Part shown: positions 49,184-61,391 of the stretch, in pieces
Position numbering within the stretch: the first letter of the stretch is position 1
How the letters are laid out: each line of letters begins with the position of its first letter
Source: Biomphalaria glabrata
Taxonomy: Eukaryota > Mollusca > Gastropoda > Planorbidae
Assembly (NCBI RefSeq): GCF_947242115.1
Contig: NC_074716.1
Span: forward strand, 44,139,139-44,203,138
DNA: 64,000 nucleotides
Reading direction: 5' to 3'
Position numbers and translations under genes: made by a program
Notes under the pieces: generated by a model
Told to the model about the DNA's origin: nothing
Database searches by the model: none
What the model saw: the letters and a program-made list of their open reading frames with translations, nothing else

Positions 49184-50626
49184 ATGTCAAAGATTTAAGA
49201 TTCACACCTTAAAGTAAAAAATTATTTTTACAACCAGCTATGATGTCATGTTGTAAACACTGAGCATTATTTTGTAAACATTGAGTACTATTTTTAAACA
49301 TTGAACTAGAACTAAGACTTCATTTTTTTTAAACTCTATTTGTAAACAAACTTTGGAATTTGATTACTTCATTGTAACCTACATTTTTTTCACATTCTTT
49401 TGTCAACAAGAATAACATTTTTGTACTCAACAATGTAAACAAACATTGAATTTTTTTCCCAACTTATTCAGTACCTAGCTCAATTTTTTCCATGCAATGT
49501 AAACATTATTTTTTCTCATTGTATTGAGAACAACTTGGACAAAATTTTTTTTTCTACAGCTATTGTAAACAAGATTGGAATTTTTTTACTATGTCATTTA
49601 TCACAATTGTATAACTTAGTCACATTTTTCAATACTATTGAAAAAGGAGATTGATTCATAATGTAACTTATTTATTCAATGTCAATTAGTGTAATTAAAT
49701 ATTGACATACACTTGTATTTTTTGAAAACATTTTTGTCAAACTATTCTTATGGACTATATTTTTTTGTATTAATGTTAACTCAAAGATTGTATCACAACT
49801 GACACATTTTCTCAGTTGAATCTTTTTTGACAAAAGAGTTTTTTGAACTTTGTACACAATAATTATTTGATAAACAATGTAACATTAAACTTTTGCCATT
49901 ACTAGCTACAAATTATTTGAACTGTCATATGGAGAAATACTTAATTGAAACATAAGTTGCATGCAACAAGCACCATGAAAGATATTTATTTTGATTTGAT
50001 GTTCATACTTTTGATCCAATATTTTGATACTTGAATTATACATATTTACTTGTGTAATATTAATGCACAACAATTTTTTATGGAGATGTCAAACCTCATA
50101 TTGAAGTAAACAGATACATTGAATTTGTAACAATGATCATTAATCAATTTGATCTTGAATTTTGACACATATATTTTGAATTTTTCTATACTTATCACTT
50201 ACATATTGAGACTTACTTGTAACATTTTCTACATGATTTGTACATATTGTACTATTGGTGTGAATAAAAACTTGTATTAATTTTTCACATTGTGACATAG
50301 GAGATTGTCATTGAAATTTTTGTCACACTTTGCACATATTATTATGAAAAAGACTTGTAAATATTGAACACATTTGAACATTGATGTATATATTAGAACT
50401 ACATGTAAAGAATTATTTGGGATGTTAAGTATTTGACTCAGAGAATTATTTGAATTGCCTTACAAGAATATGATGAATTAGAGAATTTTGCCCTTGTATG
50501 AATTTTTTTGGATTCAGCAAATATTTTGTGTAACACCGTCATATTATATATTTTATTGCAAGTTTGTAGTTCTATTTGAACTCTGCAATTGTATGTCGTC
50601 AAGCTAAAAAGGGGGGTGATAGGTAA
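49184..50626 (+). other. 3' non-coding region of element C
   Basis: About 1.4 kb of T-rich DNA with recurring TGTAAACA, TTGAA and polyT words and no coding signal, ending in the purine tract before the 3' LTR. Confidence 0.6.
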
Positions 50627-51095
50627 TGTCACCACCTCAAAGTTGGTGCCATAGAGTAGAAACCCTAATTCTGTATTGTGTATGTTAATTCCATATTGTG
50701 AATCTTATTCACAACCCATGTGGCACTAAGGTGAACACTTTTGACCTTAGGTGAACCAGAGAGTTAAAGGCAGTCAGTCCACATAGAGATCTTGTAGCAA
50801 GCACTTGTATTGAGTCACTTAAGATATAAACAGTAGAGTTAGATGTTTAAAGTAGTTGGTTATAGAATAAGTACTAAGTTGTGATATTCGTATATTACTG
50901 TTGGATTAATACTGACCATTCCTGGGTCGAATTGTATGGTGTATTCACTATGTGGTGTTATATTAAACTTATTGTATCTGCTACACCCAGCATCATTTCA
51001 TTATTCCGTGATTTATAACAAGAACCCAATGTCACCACCACGCCTACATTGATAACCACAGCCACATTCATAATATATAAAATAACACAGTGACA
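50627..51095 (+). repeat. 3' LTR of element C
   Basis: Second 469-base LTR, followed by the target duplication GTCTT at 51096-51100. Confidence 0.93.
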
Positions 51096-51208
51096 GTCTT
51101 CTATCCATTTACTTCAAATAAATAATTTACTGATGCTATAAATAGAAGCATTCGTTTTATCAAAACCAATTTAATAACTTTAATTTCGTCACCTTTTTTT
51201 CGCTACAT

Positions 51209-51360
51209 TCAGTGCCCGATTAACCTGCAGATAATAGAAGCTACAGCTTAGGGCACCCAGGTATAAAGATTGTTTCGAATAAAAGCACACAAAAAAAAGT
51301 TTAACTTTTGTTAATAACAAGGGCCCCATATCTCAAATAGATTAGGGCTTAATCAAGTTT
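51209..51360. mobile_element. hAT-type MITE, degenerate
   Basis: The left end CAGTGCCCGATTAACCTGCA and the inner words TTAGGGCACCC and AAGGGCCCCATAT are followed by an eroded right end (GATTAGGGCTTAATCAAG). The right terminus no longer mirrors the left. Confidence 0.5.
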
Positions 51361-51627
51361 TAAACCGGTCCCGGCTACATCATTCACTTTCCCCACAGCC
51401 CACAACCTATGTCCTTTAGTTCTGAGCTTTCATGATAGTCATAGGACATACATTTAAGATCCAAACAGCAGACTTGCCGAAGACAGGCAAAGACAATAGA
51501 AATATAAAAATTAATAAGAAGGCCTCTGGCTGGTAACATATTTGTGTTTGATTTGACAAATTATGTAGGCCACAACTGGGTTAGTGACTTAGTGCGTCAA
51601 AATGAAATGCTACACTCATCGTAGTCG

Positions 51628-51930
51628 CTACGCTCACTGTATTTTGAGTGTGTAATATGCTTTTTTTATATCGAAGAGGTGTTTTTTAGCTGCAAACCCC
51701 GCTGGAAGGGGGAGGGGTAAACAAAAAAAACCCCTCTTGGCTACGCTCATCGAATCTGGGGTTTCGCACTCAAAACATCCTTGGCTGCGCTGTGGCAAGT
51801 GATGGTTTAGTATTTAAATCTCTCCTAAAAAAATCATAGCAAAAATCAGTAACTAAATTCCGACACCCCCCATCCCGCCAGCGGGGGAATTTCATTTCAT
51901 TTGAACCCCAACCTCCCCTGGCTACGCATA
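51628..51930. mobile_element. MITE related to the copy at 25500-26036
   Basis: Shares TTTTGAGTGTGTAATATGCT, GGCAAGTGATGGTTTAGTAT and CACTAAATTCCGACACCCCC-like words with that element, and ends CCTGGCTACGC. Ends are imprecise. Confidence 0.6.
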
Positions 51931-51935
51931 TATAT

Positions 51936-52841
51936 ATGCATGTGTGTGTGTATATATAACGTACACTATTATATTCTTAAAATGCATGTTTACGACATAG
52001 TTTGGAAGTGACTTGTTCAGAGACATAGATCAAAGATTACATAAAGGTATGTACATTTAGTCATTGAGGTCAAGTTGGACATAGATATGATCCACAGCTG
52101 CTGCTAGGTTGGAATTCCTATTGACAGAACACACGTTGACTAATATGCGACCAGGGTGTTCCCTAGTGTGTCTAAATATAAATATATAAGTAGGTTTCAC
52201 GTGATATTGACATATCTATATAGTCTTAGTCTTAAATAGAGTTGTGTAGGTTATCATTCATTCTGTGACTCAGCGTTAGCATGACGTCATTAGAACTCAA
52301 TACCTCATGAGTTCGCAATCCAAAAAGAGGAGAACTAAATATGAGCATTTAGTAGCTGTAAGAAGTATAATCTATTGTTCGGACTATCACTGTTTCTTCC
52401 TTAAACATTTTCTCACTCTCTCACTTTTTACTCTCAATTTTTCTAACTCAATGTCTCTCTAGACATGATCAATATCATTTAAAACTTGATCGCCTACAGT
52501 GTACTTCTGTCATGAGCTGATATGTGTCATTGATTGTTCCCTTTTTTTAAAAAAAAATATTTCATAAGATAAACTCTTTCAAGACTTAGTACGTAAAGAT
52601 TAGGATTTTTTTTTTTAGATTTATTTGTACAGATATGTGCCTTTCTCTTCTAATACAAAGACTTTCTTAAGAGCTCCTTCAAGCAGTGTGAAACACTAGC
52701 TCTCGATCGCTCCTCATGGAATGAAACCGTGAGTGCCGGAGTTTCAAGATATGAGGAAAGAAAATCAAGCATCTGCAAACAACGCAGGTCCTAAAAATAA
52801 AAGGGGAAAATAGAAGAAGGGCTAGCTGCAGAAGACCAAAC
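51936..52841. other. No gene seen
   Basis: Spacer with a short TGTGTG/TATATA patch at its left. No exon-like frames. Confidence 0.4.
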
Positions 52842-52849
52842 CTACCAAT

Positions 52850-53065
52850 CAATGGCGTAGCTAGGGGTTTGTGGGCCCGGAGGTTGGGCTTGATCTCTTT
52901 AGGGGCCCCCGCATTTTGACATTCGACATTATGACATGAGATAATGGCGTAATATTTAATGTAAAAACAAATTCCGGAAACTTATTTGGGGGACCCCATG
53001 AAGTGGGGGCCTGGGGGAATTTTCAAATTTGAACTTCCTCCTCCCCCCCCCCAGCTACGCCACTG
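52850..53065. mobile_element. hAT-type MITE, intact ends and target duplication
   Basis: 216 bases. Ends CAATGGCGTAGCTAGGGGTT and (inverted) CAGTGGCGTAGCTGGGGGG, with identical 8-base flanks CTACCAAT at 52842-52849 and 53066-53073. Interior is GC-rich near the ends (GGGGGCCTGGGGGAATTTTC) and AT-rich in the centre. This is the reference copy for the CAGTGGCGTAGCTA family. Confidence 0.85.
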
Positions 53066-53073
53066 CTACCAAT

Positions 53074-53600
53074 GTCCTGTGTGGCCGGCTTTTTAAGGCG
53101 AGAATTGGACTCCATAGCCATCTTTGAGTTAATAGAAAATGAGAAATGTGCTCATCTTCGACTACGAAGGAGGAACTCTATACACAGAGTATGTATGTTT
53201 CCGGTACTTGTAAATTTATTTGATTCTGTTTCAGTTGCGGACATTTCTTCTGAATTGGATATAACGACGTCGTAGTTCAAATCTCGTGCAAAAAGGCATG
53301 GGATGACGGCGGCAAAGTTTCGAAGCCAGGGCCGTCGTAACGACAGCCCATAGTGCATTGCACTTGACCATACAACTATCCACAAATATCCAATACCATT
53401 TTAGACTACTTCTATATTCGAATTTCTGATTGTTTCTATTTTGTTTCCGAAATCTATAACAAACGGAAATGCCTCGTTAAAATTTTAATTACTTTTATAA
53501 TATACATTTTCCAATCATTTGTTCCTTTCCACCACGATTTGTTTCATTTGTCAAGCATTTTGCCAACTCTGTTGTTCTTTTACCTAAATTTGTCCCTTCT
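53074..53600. other. No gene seen
   Basis: Spacer between a MITE and LTR element D. Short frames only, no homology recognised. Confidence 0.4.
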
Positions 53601-53605
53601 GAGAA

Positions 53606-54586
53606 TGTCAAGATCTTGATATCAGCTCTTGATGTCTATACGTCTAGGATGATTCTTACTGATGTAATTTAACTGATACAACACACGCATCACAAAATAC
53701 TATGGATTAAAGACCACAATATTCAATAATGATATAAATCATGATCTCTGGACACAAATTTTCATAAGAAAAATAAATATTTAATTAACAACTATAATTA
53801 CATATAATACTCATGTGATTCTAGAATTAAAATTTAATAATCACATAGATATTGATACTTGGCTGTAGGTCACGATGAACTCTCCATTTCTCTTGTCTCT
53901 CTCTCTCTCTCTCTCTCTCTAGTCTCTGCACGGATCCTGGAACCCAACGTCACAGTCCGCTCAATACTAGAGTGATATCCCCTTGCGTAGCAGGCAAGGA
54001 TACACCATATATAGATCTACCGTCTCTGACCGTCAGACTGTCACTAAGACTCAGACAGTCGCCAAGACTGTCACTCTAAATAGACAAATAATCAAAAATA
54101 TCGCTAACAACTAGCTAAAGCGCCATTCTATTTATTCATAATCAATTAACATCTAATACTAGATATATAACTAATAAAAACATTTCTTCTTACCCTGGTC
54201 CTTAAGAATTAAAGTTCCTACATGTTGTCTCTGGCAAACAACTCACACATCTTGGAGCCAAGATCGCGAGCCAACCTCGGCGACTTGCTCCCAATGTCTG
54301 TATGTGTCGTTCACCAGAAAACGCCTAGCATACGACACACGCCCCTGCTAAAACTACATGGCGTTGTGTCCCGATTGCCCCAAACTCTACTCTATATAGG
54401 CTGAGTATCTAGCCTACGCCTAAACTAACATTGCTAATGTCTGTCCCGACCCACATATCAGTCTCTCTACAAGACAAACACCTAACTGACATTGTCCTAA
54501 CCTTTGTCTGGTCTCTGTCAAGTCTATCGGTGAGCTTTGATAACATCTATTAAACTAATTAATAACCCTTGCACAACACTGTGACA
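53606..54586 (-). repeat. 3' LTR of element D
   Basis: 981 bases, TGTCAAG...GTGACA, containing a CT microsatellite. No difference from 56885-57865 was noticed. Confidence 0.9.
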
Positions 54587-56884
54587 TCTTCCCCTTCTCC
54601 TTTGACTTTTGTTGCAATATTTGCAACCAAAGTCACACTAATACGACTCACTAAACTGCCTCTACCATCTCACATTTGGAGAACAAATTCTGGAACTATA
54701 TTGAGACATAAAAATAATGTTATAGAACACATGCAGCATTGCTAACCAAAGTCTTTAGGCAACTGTAGCACACTGGAATAAGATTATAAAATCATAAACA
54801 AAGTGGTTGTAATTAAGAAGAAAAAAAAATCAAAACAAACATGTGAACATCGTCATCTCATATATCTGCACTGCAACTGTCACAAACTTCAACTTTAAAC
54901 ATCAAATAATATAGTCATGAATCTCTGCAAGTAGATTTACAAAAAAAATATACATCAAAGTGAACATGCAATTCTGCCAATCAAATCTCGAGTGCAAGTA
55001 AAACACGAATTAATATAAAACTAAAAGTAAGAAAAATGATATCATCTAATCATGGACAAAGTTTTTCGGATTGCAAGCTCCACTTGCATCTTATTTTCGA
55101 CCTAAATATAGAACAGTATAATTCAATATATAAGTAACTAAAACATAATGATAATAAAATGAAAATACAAAATTCATTAGCATCCCTATAATAGAATAGA
55201 AATTGTAAAATGGCTGTACTCACTGCCAGTGTCCATCACACATGTCGTATAAAAAAAAAAACAACGCTTTGTCATTTACTTCAGTGTCTGTTATGCACTC
55301 TCCTCCATTAGAAGGACTCACTTGACTCTTCAACAAACAACTCATGTTCCACCTTGGATACAAATGTCCTAAAACGTCAATTTTCTGAACTACCTAGATA
55401 GCGTGTACATTAATCGCCATAACTCAGCTAAAGCTCAAATATTTGCCAACAAAAAAAAATCTATGTAAAAAAAAAATCAATACCAATTCAAGCTCGTCAG
55501 GCCTAAACTTTAACATCTTAGTAATATCAAACGTTGAACAAACTAATCAAATGACCTTGATAAACTGATGATCTGTCAACACAGCAACATCTCACTGAAA
55601 TAAAAAAATCCACGACATACCTAATGTCGGATATTCTATATAGAGCTATAGCCAACTATCATCAACACGTTCAAGCAAAAAAAAATAAAAAAATAGACGG
55701 CATACAAAAACTGAAACCAGGCCCAACAAAACTCGAGACCCACTGTAAAAAAAAACAACTCTTGCCGCAACAACAAAAAATCATTACGTCACCCTGTGAC
55801 TTAACTACCATGAATCCGTACAACAAGGACACACCAGGTAAAAAAAATCAACGCTCGACCTCAACTAAGAGGGAGAAGAAAAACAAATGTCCCTGCCCTC
55901 TGGCATGGCACTGGAAACGAAATTCCAAAACTTCCATTAACAACTACAAGGTTTGATAGGCATTACTAAAATACATGGGTGGGGTAGACACTACATGACC
56001 CAACGCCATTGTCTGTCTCTCAAACCCCCTATCCCGCCTATCAAAACACCAAAATGGCAACAAAAAAAACAACTGGCCAACAGTACTGCTCACCTGGCTA
56101 ACCATCTACAAAACTTAACAAGCTAAAAAGCAAGAAAAAAAAATAACTGAGGACAACGACACTATACGTTTGCCCAACGCGAACATACAGGTCCAACCCC
56201 CTTCTACCTTCTCCAAACAATAACTCGCCCCTGTCTGCCTGCAAAAACACAGTATAAGCACAGTATAAATGTAACACTGCCCAGTGCAGTAATTATGCTT
56301 TAAAAATAATGTCCACCTCTTTCTATCCCACCTCTATGAAATCCCTAAGCTCCCTATCAAAAATAAAAACAAGAAAACTTACACCTATCTCACTACATCA
56401 TACAGCTTACCTAAACATTGAAAAAACACGCGCTGAAGATAACTACGTTACCCTCAAACCGTGGATACACGAAGGCCCCAAGACAATGGGCGCAGGAATC
56501 AGGAGTGACAGTCTAAAAATAGATCATGTGTGACGTCCACTGCCAAACAGCCAATTCACCTGTACCACAACAAATGCTAGGCAGAAAACAAAATGTAGAA
56601 AAAAAAAAAATCTTGAAAAATACAATCATGGTATTACAACAAGTGTAAACAGAAACTCTACTTAATGCTAATTCTAAGCAGTGAATATTCGTCCAAACCT
56701 TTACAAGCAAAATACAATTTTCTCAATACTATGATGGATAAAAAAATAAATGTCAATACTATATCAAGTATAACTAAAGTATTTTCACTTAAAGAAAAAT
56801 AACAGGTCCCAGTTATTCATTAGCCCCCAGACATCATTAAAGTGTCGTAGAAAATTAAAATAAAACTTTAGACGAGGCCCCAAT

Positions 56885-57865
56885 TGTCAAGATCTTGATA
56901 TCAGCTCTTGATGTCTATACGTCTAGGATGATTCTTACTGATGTAATTTAACTGATACAACACACGCATCACAAAATACTATGGATTAAAGACCACAATA
57001 TTCAATAATGATATAAATCATGATCTCTGGACACAAATTTTCATAAGAAAAATAAATATTTAATTAACAACTATAATTACATATAATACTCATGTGATTC
57101 TAGAATTAAAATTTAATAATCACATAGATATTGATACTTGGCTGTAGGTCACGATGAACTCTCCATTTCTCTTGTCTCTCTCTCTCTCTCTCTCTCTCTA
57201 GTCTCTGCACGGATCCTGGAACCCAACGTCACAGTCCGCTCAATACTAGAGTGATATCCCCTTGCGTAGCAGGCAAGGATACACCATATATAGATCTACC
57301 GTCTCTGACCGTCAGACTGTCACTAAGACTCAGACAGTCGCCAAGACTGTCACTCTAAATAGACAAATAATCAAAAATATCGCTAACAACTAGCTAAAGC
57401 GCCATTCTATTTATTCATAATCAATTAACATCTAATACTAGATATATAACTAATAAAAACATTTCTTCTTACCCTGGTCCTTAAGAATTAAAGTTCCTAC
57501 ATGTTGTCTCTGGCAAACAACTCACACATCTTGGAGCCAAGATCGCGAGCCAACCTCGGCGACTTGCTCCCAATGTCTGTATGTGTCGTTCACCAGAAAA
57601 CGCCTAGCATACGACACACGCCCCTGCTAAAACTACATGGCGTTGTGTCCCGATTGCCCCAAACTCTACTCTATATAGGCTGAGTATCTAGCCTACGCCT
57701 AAACTAACATTGCTAATGTCTGTCCCGACCCACATATCAGTCTCTCTACAAGACAAACACCTAACTGACATTGTCCTAACCTTTGTCTGGTCTCTGTCAA
57801 GTCTATCGGTGAGCTTTGATAACATCTATTAAACTAATTAATAACCCTTGCACAACACTGTGACA
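56885..57865 (-). repeat. 5' LTR of element D
   Basis: Second 981-base LTR, next to the primer-binding-like site on its left. Target duplication GAGAA follows. Confidence 0.9.
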
Positions 57866-57870
57866 GAGAA

Positions 57871-59560
57871 CATATTAACCAAAATTCCCCCCTTTTGAGA
57901 GTCTGCTATCAAAATTCGTCTTTTTGGGGACAAAGTACTAAAATTGAACAGTTTAATAATTTCTAAGATATAATGTAATTCATGGGATAAAAATCAGGAT
58001 TTTTCCACTACAAAAATTAAACATAAATAAAAAACGTATTAACTTCTATGATGACGAAAAGATACTAATTACCCCCCTCCCCTCCCCCAAGCCTGCTTTA
58101 CTTTCATCGTGTCATTATCTGTAACGGTTTCAGTGACATTTTTGGCAAGTTCTAGATTTGTCACCTCCTATAGTTTCACTGTTTGTGTTTTGTAAGAATC
58201 TTTGGGGCAGACAATACAATTTGCGAATTCAAGTACTCTCCCTCCAGTATTGTGAAATTTGTTAAATTACAGAAACGTTCAAAGTCCAAACTATTTTCTA
58301 CGCCCGCCCTTTTTTTTCTGCACCGAGATAAAACACTTAATATCCAGGTTCAAGTTAACCAGGGGATTCCCCTTGAAGATCCATGGGCTTCTTTTCTGAA
58401 TTCCCTTCCACCTACTTAAAACGCCGTTAAGTTTCTCAGCCTGTGGTCCATGGCCACTTAGAAAATATTTTTTGGGGGAAATATTCATACTGCCACACAC
58501 CAGCATGCTGTAAAATCAATGCCTGTTATAAAACTTAAATTGTTTGCCACGGGGGAAATGACCTCTATAGCAAGAACAGCAGAATTTATCTTTATGTTAT
58601 CTAATGAAGTAATTTTCTTTTGAAGTATGAGATTGATTTCATTCTTTCCATACTCTAATAGCATTAGGCAAACGAGCAAAATATAAAAATGCCTGAAAAT
58701 AAAAGGGGAAGAGCTCCATAGTCACAACTATCTCTCCATAATGTAGATTTTATTTACATTGTTCGATATCAAACAAAATAATTAATTACCAATATTTAAT
58801 TGACTAATTGGTTAATTAGAAAAAAAAATTCATATTTTGTTAAGTTCAATAAATAATTGTGTAAAGTTTCAACTTGATCTGACAATGAATGTGGAGAATA
58901 TATTTTGTTATTCCGGCTTGGTTTGTAAGAAATTCTTTTAATATTCTCTAGACGTAATTATCTTCTGTTTTTAAAGTAAAGTCTGTATTTTATTACAAGA
59001 TGCTTTGTTTGATTCATTTTTTTTCCGCCATTGTGAGGACTCTATTATAACTTATGATTAGACCTAGGTATAACAACTAGAATAATTATAGAGCTCTTAC
59101 TACAAGTTGAGAGCCATTGCTGCAGACCAGATAGACCTGAATGAACTGGCGCTAGCGTGTAGGTTGTGGGTGTCGACAAGACACGTAAGTGATTCACTCA
59201 ACCTTAGCGTGGAAGCCTGATAAGTGCGTCATAAGTGTATGGGCGACTCTTTAGAGCATGGGGGATTTACGTCAATATTTCGTCAGAGCACGAGACATTT
59301 GTGACCTTGATAATAATATAGTCACCAACAAAAAGAGTTTTTTTAAACATAAACGGGCAAATAGCTGGATGATAAAAATATAGCATTTAATATGCTTGTA
59401 AATCCCGAAGAGACAAAAATATCGCTATTTTAAGTTACACACAAAAATAATTAAAAATTTTGTATGCAGATTTAGAATCTAGTCCACTGAACAAGATGAT
59501 ACCAACATCTCCTAAGATATTGCAACAAGCAAGGTTTCTTGTGTTGATTTTTAGGTTTCT
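57871..59560. other. No gene seen; one dispersed repeat
   Basis: Spacer. 58767-58878 matches the AT-rich interspersed repeat at 2485-2605 (AATTAATTACCAATATTTAA, then GTTAAGTTCAATAAATAATT). Nothing else recognised. Confidence 0.5.
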
Positions 59561-60158
59561 CTCTCTCTCAGTGGCGTAACTAAAGGGGGGGGGGAGGGGG
59601 GGGAGAATTTTAAAATCCCCCCGGGCCCCCACCTAGTGGGGGCCCCCAAATGGGTGTCCGAAATTTATTTGTAAATAAATAAATTAATATATTTGATTGA
59701 CAAATAGTGTCAACGGGTGTCTTTTTTTTTCAACATTTATGGATTAAATTTATCACAAAGACTAAACCTAAATCTATCAGTATGTTGACTTTGTCGACAT
59801 TTTAAAAATATTTTTTCCCACAGAGATCAAAGTCTTTTTTAAAGTTTGTTTTACATTTTAAACTTTGTTGCCACGAATAAAACTGCATGATATACAGCGA
59901 ATTCCAGGTATCTTGTTACCTTTACTAATAATAGATCTAAATGGCTAGTATTTTATGGCTACACTAATTAACCTTGAAGCAAAATTTACAGAATCGAGTA
60001 TAACAGATCTAAAAGTTATTCTTAATAATGCAAGAATTGTGCATTATTCGGGTTTGGCCGTCTATAATTTCAGAATTAAACTTCACACTCGAGTTATTAC
60101 CCCTTTATTCATCTTTCCTCAATCCAATGGAAGCTCTATTTTTATTTCCATCTAATCC

Positions 60159-61327
60159 TTTTGCTTTCGCACAAAACATAAACAACAAACAATAACGTAA
60201 TATCATATAATATTAGCACATCCTTCCTTTTGAAGTTATTATCACACCCTTCCTTTTAAAGTTCTTAAGAGTGATATCTACTAGCAGGGCCGGCCCTAGC
60301 ATTTGCGGGGCCCTATGCGAAACGGATCGCGTGGGGCCTAGTCTGTGTAGGGATGAGCATAATGTCAAAATTATTTTTTTTGAATTAGAAAATAAGCCTA
60401 CTTTCGTCTTTGCAATAAATTTTTATCAAATGAAAGCTCGCAATGCCACTTTTTATTTATAGGCACCCCAAAATGTCAATTTCGTCTATTCTTCAGGAGA
60501 TTTGAATAAATTTAAAAAAAGTTCAGGACTTTATCGTATATTTTGCATTTTCATGAGATTTCTCGGAGGCCCTGGAAAATCAGGAGGTCTCGAAAACAGT
60601 GTTATTTTATATACGTTACAATGGTTTAATTTAATAATGTACACTTAGAATTAGTTCGGTTCATATGAAAGCGCGGGGCCCACTGCGACCGCATAGGCTG
60701 CAGAGGCCTAAGGCCGGCCCTGTCTACTAGGAACTTTAACAATTCTTCGACTTCTGGTTGTCTTGACTGGCACAACAAGTTCTCTAGACGTTGGTCTATA
60801 ACTGTCTGTTTTGTTTGTTCCAACAGTTTGCAGTTCATTGTCTCCATCGGAATCATAGTACCCAGAGATGTCTTCATCGAATCTCTTATTCAAAAAGCGT
60901 TGATTTCTTCTGTATGTTTTTCCGTTTGTCTTTGTGATGTAAGATCTGGGTGCTGAATGTTTTTTTTTATGACAACTGCTTTCTGCCATGTTTGACCTAG
61001 ACGAACTCTCCAACAGAATAATCTTTAGGTAGTCTTGCTTTTGCATCGTATTTCACTTTCCTTTTCATCTGTCGTTCGTTGAATAATGTCTCTGCATTTT
61101 CAGCTACCGATGGTTTCAATAGTTTGGGATCAGTTGGAATGATTCCCTGAGTCTTCTACTCGTCAGCAGTTGTGATGGTGAATACGGCATTCCACTTATC
61201 GGAGTATTTCTATACTCGAGCATAGCGAGATATGGATCTTTCCCACTTTTGTATGCTCTGAATACTTTTGCTTGCGCACAAAACATAAACAACCAACAAT
61301 GACGTAATATCATATAATATTAGCACA
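60159..61327 (-). mobile_element. LTR element E, remnant, heavily broken
   Basis: A Ty3-type fossil. A 62-base stretch at 60159-60220 recurs at 61266-61327 and probably represents parts of the two LTRs (minus strand starting TGTGCTAATATTATATGATA). Between them lies a little of the pol C-terminus: an integrase-end segment (LAMLEYRNTPISG) and the basic tail (RTYRRNQRFLN-like). The tail resembles the one in elements A and B but is clearly a different family. Most of the element is missing and it has several breaks. Probably older than A-D. Confidence 0.7.
60285..60722. mobile_element. hAT-type MITE nested in LTR remnant E
   Basis: 438 bases. Ends CAGGGCCGGCCCTAGCATTT and (inverted) CAGGGCCGGCCTTAGGCCTC. 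Identical 8-base flanks TCTACTAG at 60277-60284 and 60723-60730. GC-rich ends (GCGGGGCCC) with an AT-rich centre. It is the youngest layer of the nest. Confidence 0.88.
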
Positions 61328-61391
61328 GAATCTTCTTCATGAAGTGGAAAATTAAGAATTTTTTGCCTATCTTGAATTCTGGTCAAAGCTC

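Larger units (their letters stand above)
44263..51095 (+). mobile_element. LTR retrotransposon C, broken, pol mostly absent
   Basis: A 6833-base element with 469-base LTRs (44263-44731 and 50627-51095) that begin TGTCAC, end GTGACA and are very similar. Target duplication GTCTT on both sides. A TGGTGTCAGAAG primer-binding-like site lies at 44759, and a tract AAAAAGGGGGG at about 50606-50616 precedes the 3' LTR. The gag-like part (47385-48662) has a charged coiled-coil N-terminus, a capsid-like region (FIIQFEYICQTA through LLANLRGE) and one zinc knuckle (CFFCGILGHTKAEC). It is followed only by an RNase H-like piece of pol (EYLSRRLSRAEIRYSTKEKE and FTDHKPL) up to 49183. Leader and 3' non-coding regions are long and AT-rich, with tandem repeats at 44761 and 46131. 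Family: Ty3-type by the RNase H piece. It looks non-autonomous; insertion fairly recent. Confidence 0.9.
53606..57865 (-). mobile_element. LTR element D, large LTRs, no recognisable coding sequence
   Basis: 4260 bases bounded by LTRs of 981 bases (53606-54586 and 56885-57865) that I read as identical, with a GAGAA target duplication at 53601-53605 and 57866-57870. Orientation is minus: a purine tract AAAGGAGAAGGGGAAGA sits next to the left LTR, and a primer-binding-like TTGGGGCCTCGTC sits next to the right LTR. The 2.3-kb interior (54587-56884) has only short frames without recognisable gag or pol motifs, so this is a non-autonomous (LARD-like) element. Identical LTRs imply a very recent insertion, moved by proteins made elsewhere. 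Family uncertain; the primer site is of the proline-tRNA style seen in several LTR groups. Confidence 0.88.

Noticed and set aside
55624-56533. Plus-strand frames inside LTR element D as possible cargo genes
   Set aside because: Lysine/asparagine-rich low-complexity translations, no recognised domain, and opposite to the inferred transcription direction of the element.
54222-57683. The same 60-codon frame found twice (54222-54404 and 57501-57683)
   Set aside because: Both lie in the LTRs of element D and are identical because the LTRs are; no coding support.
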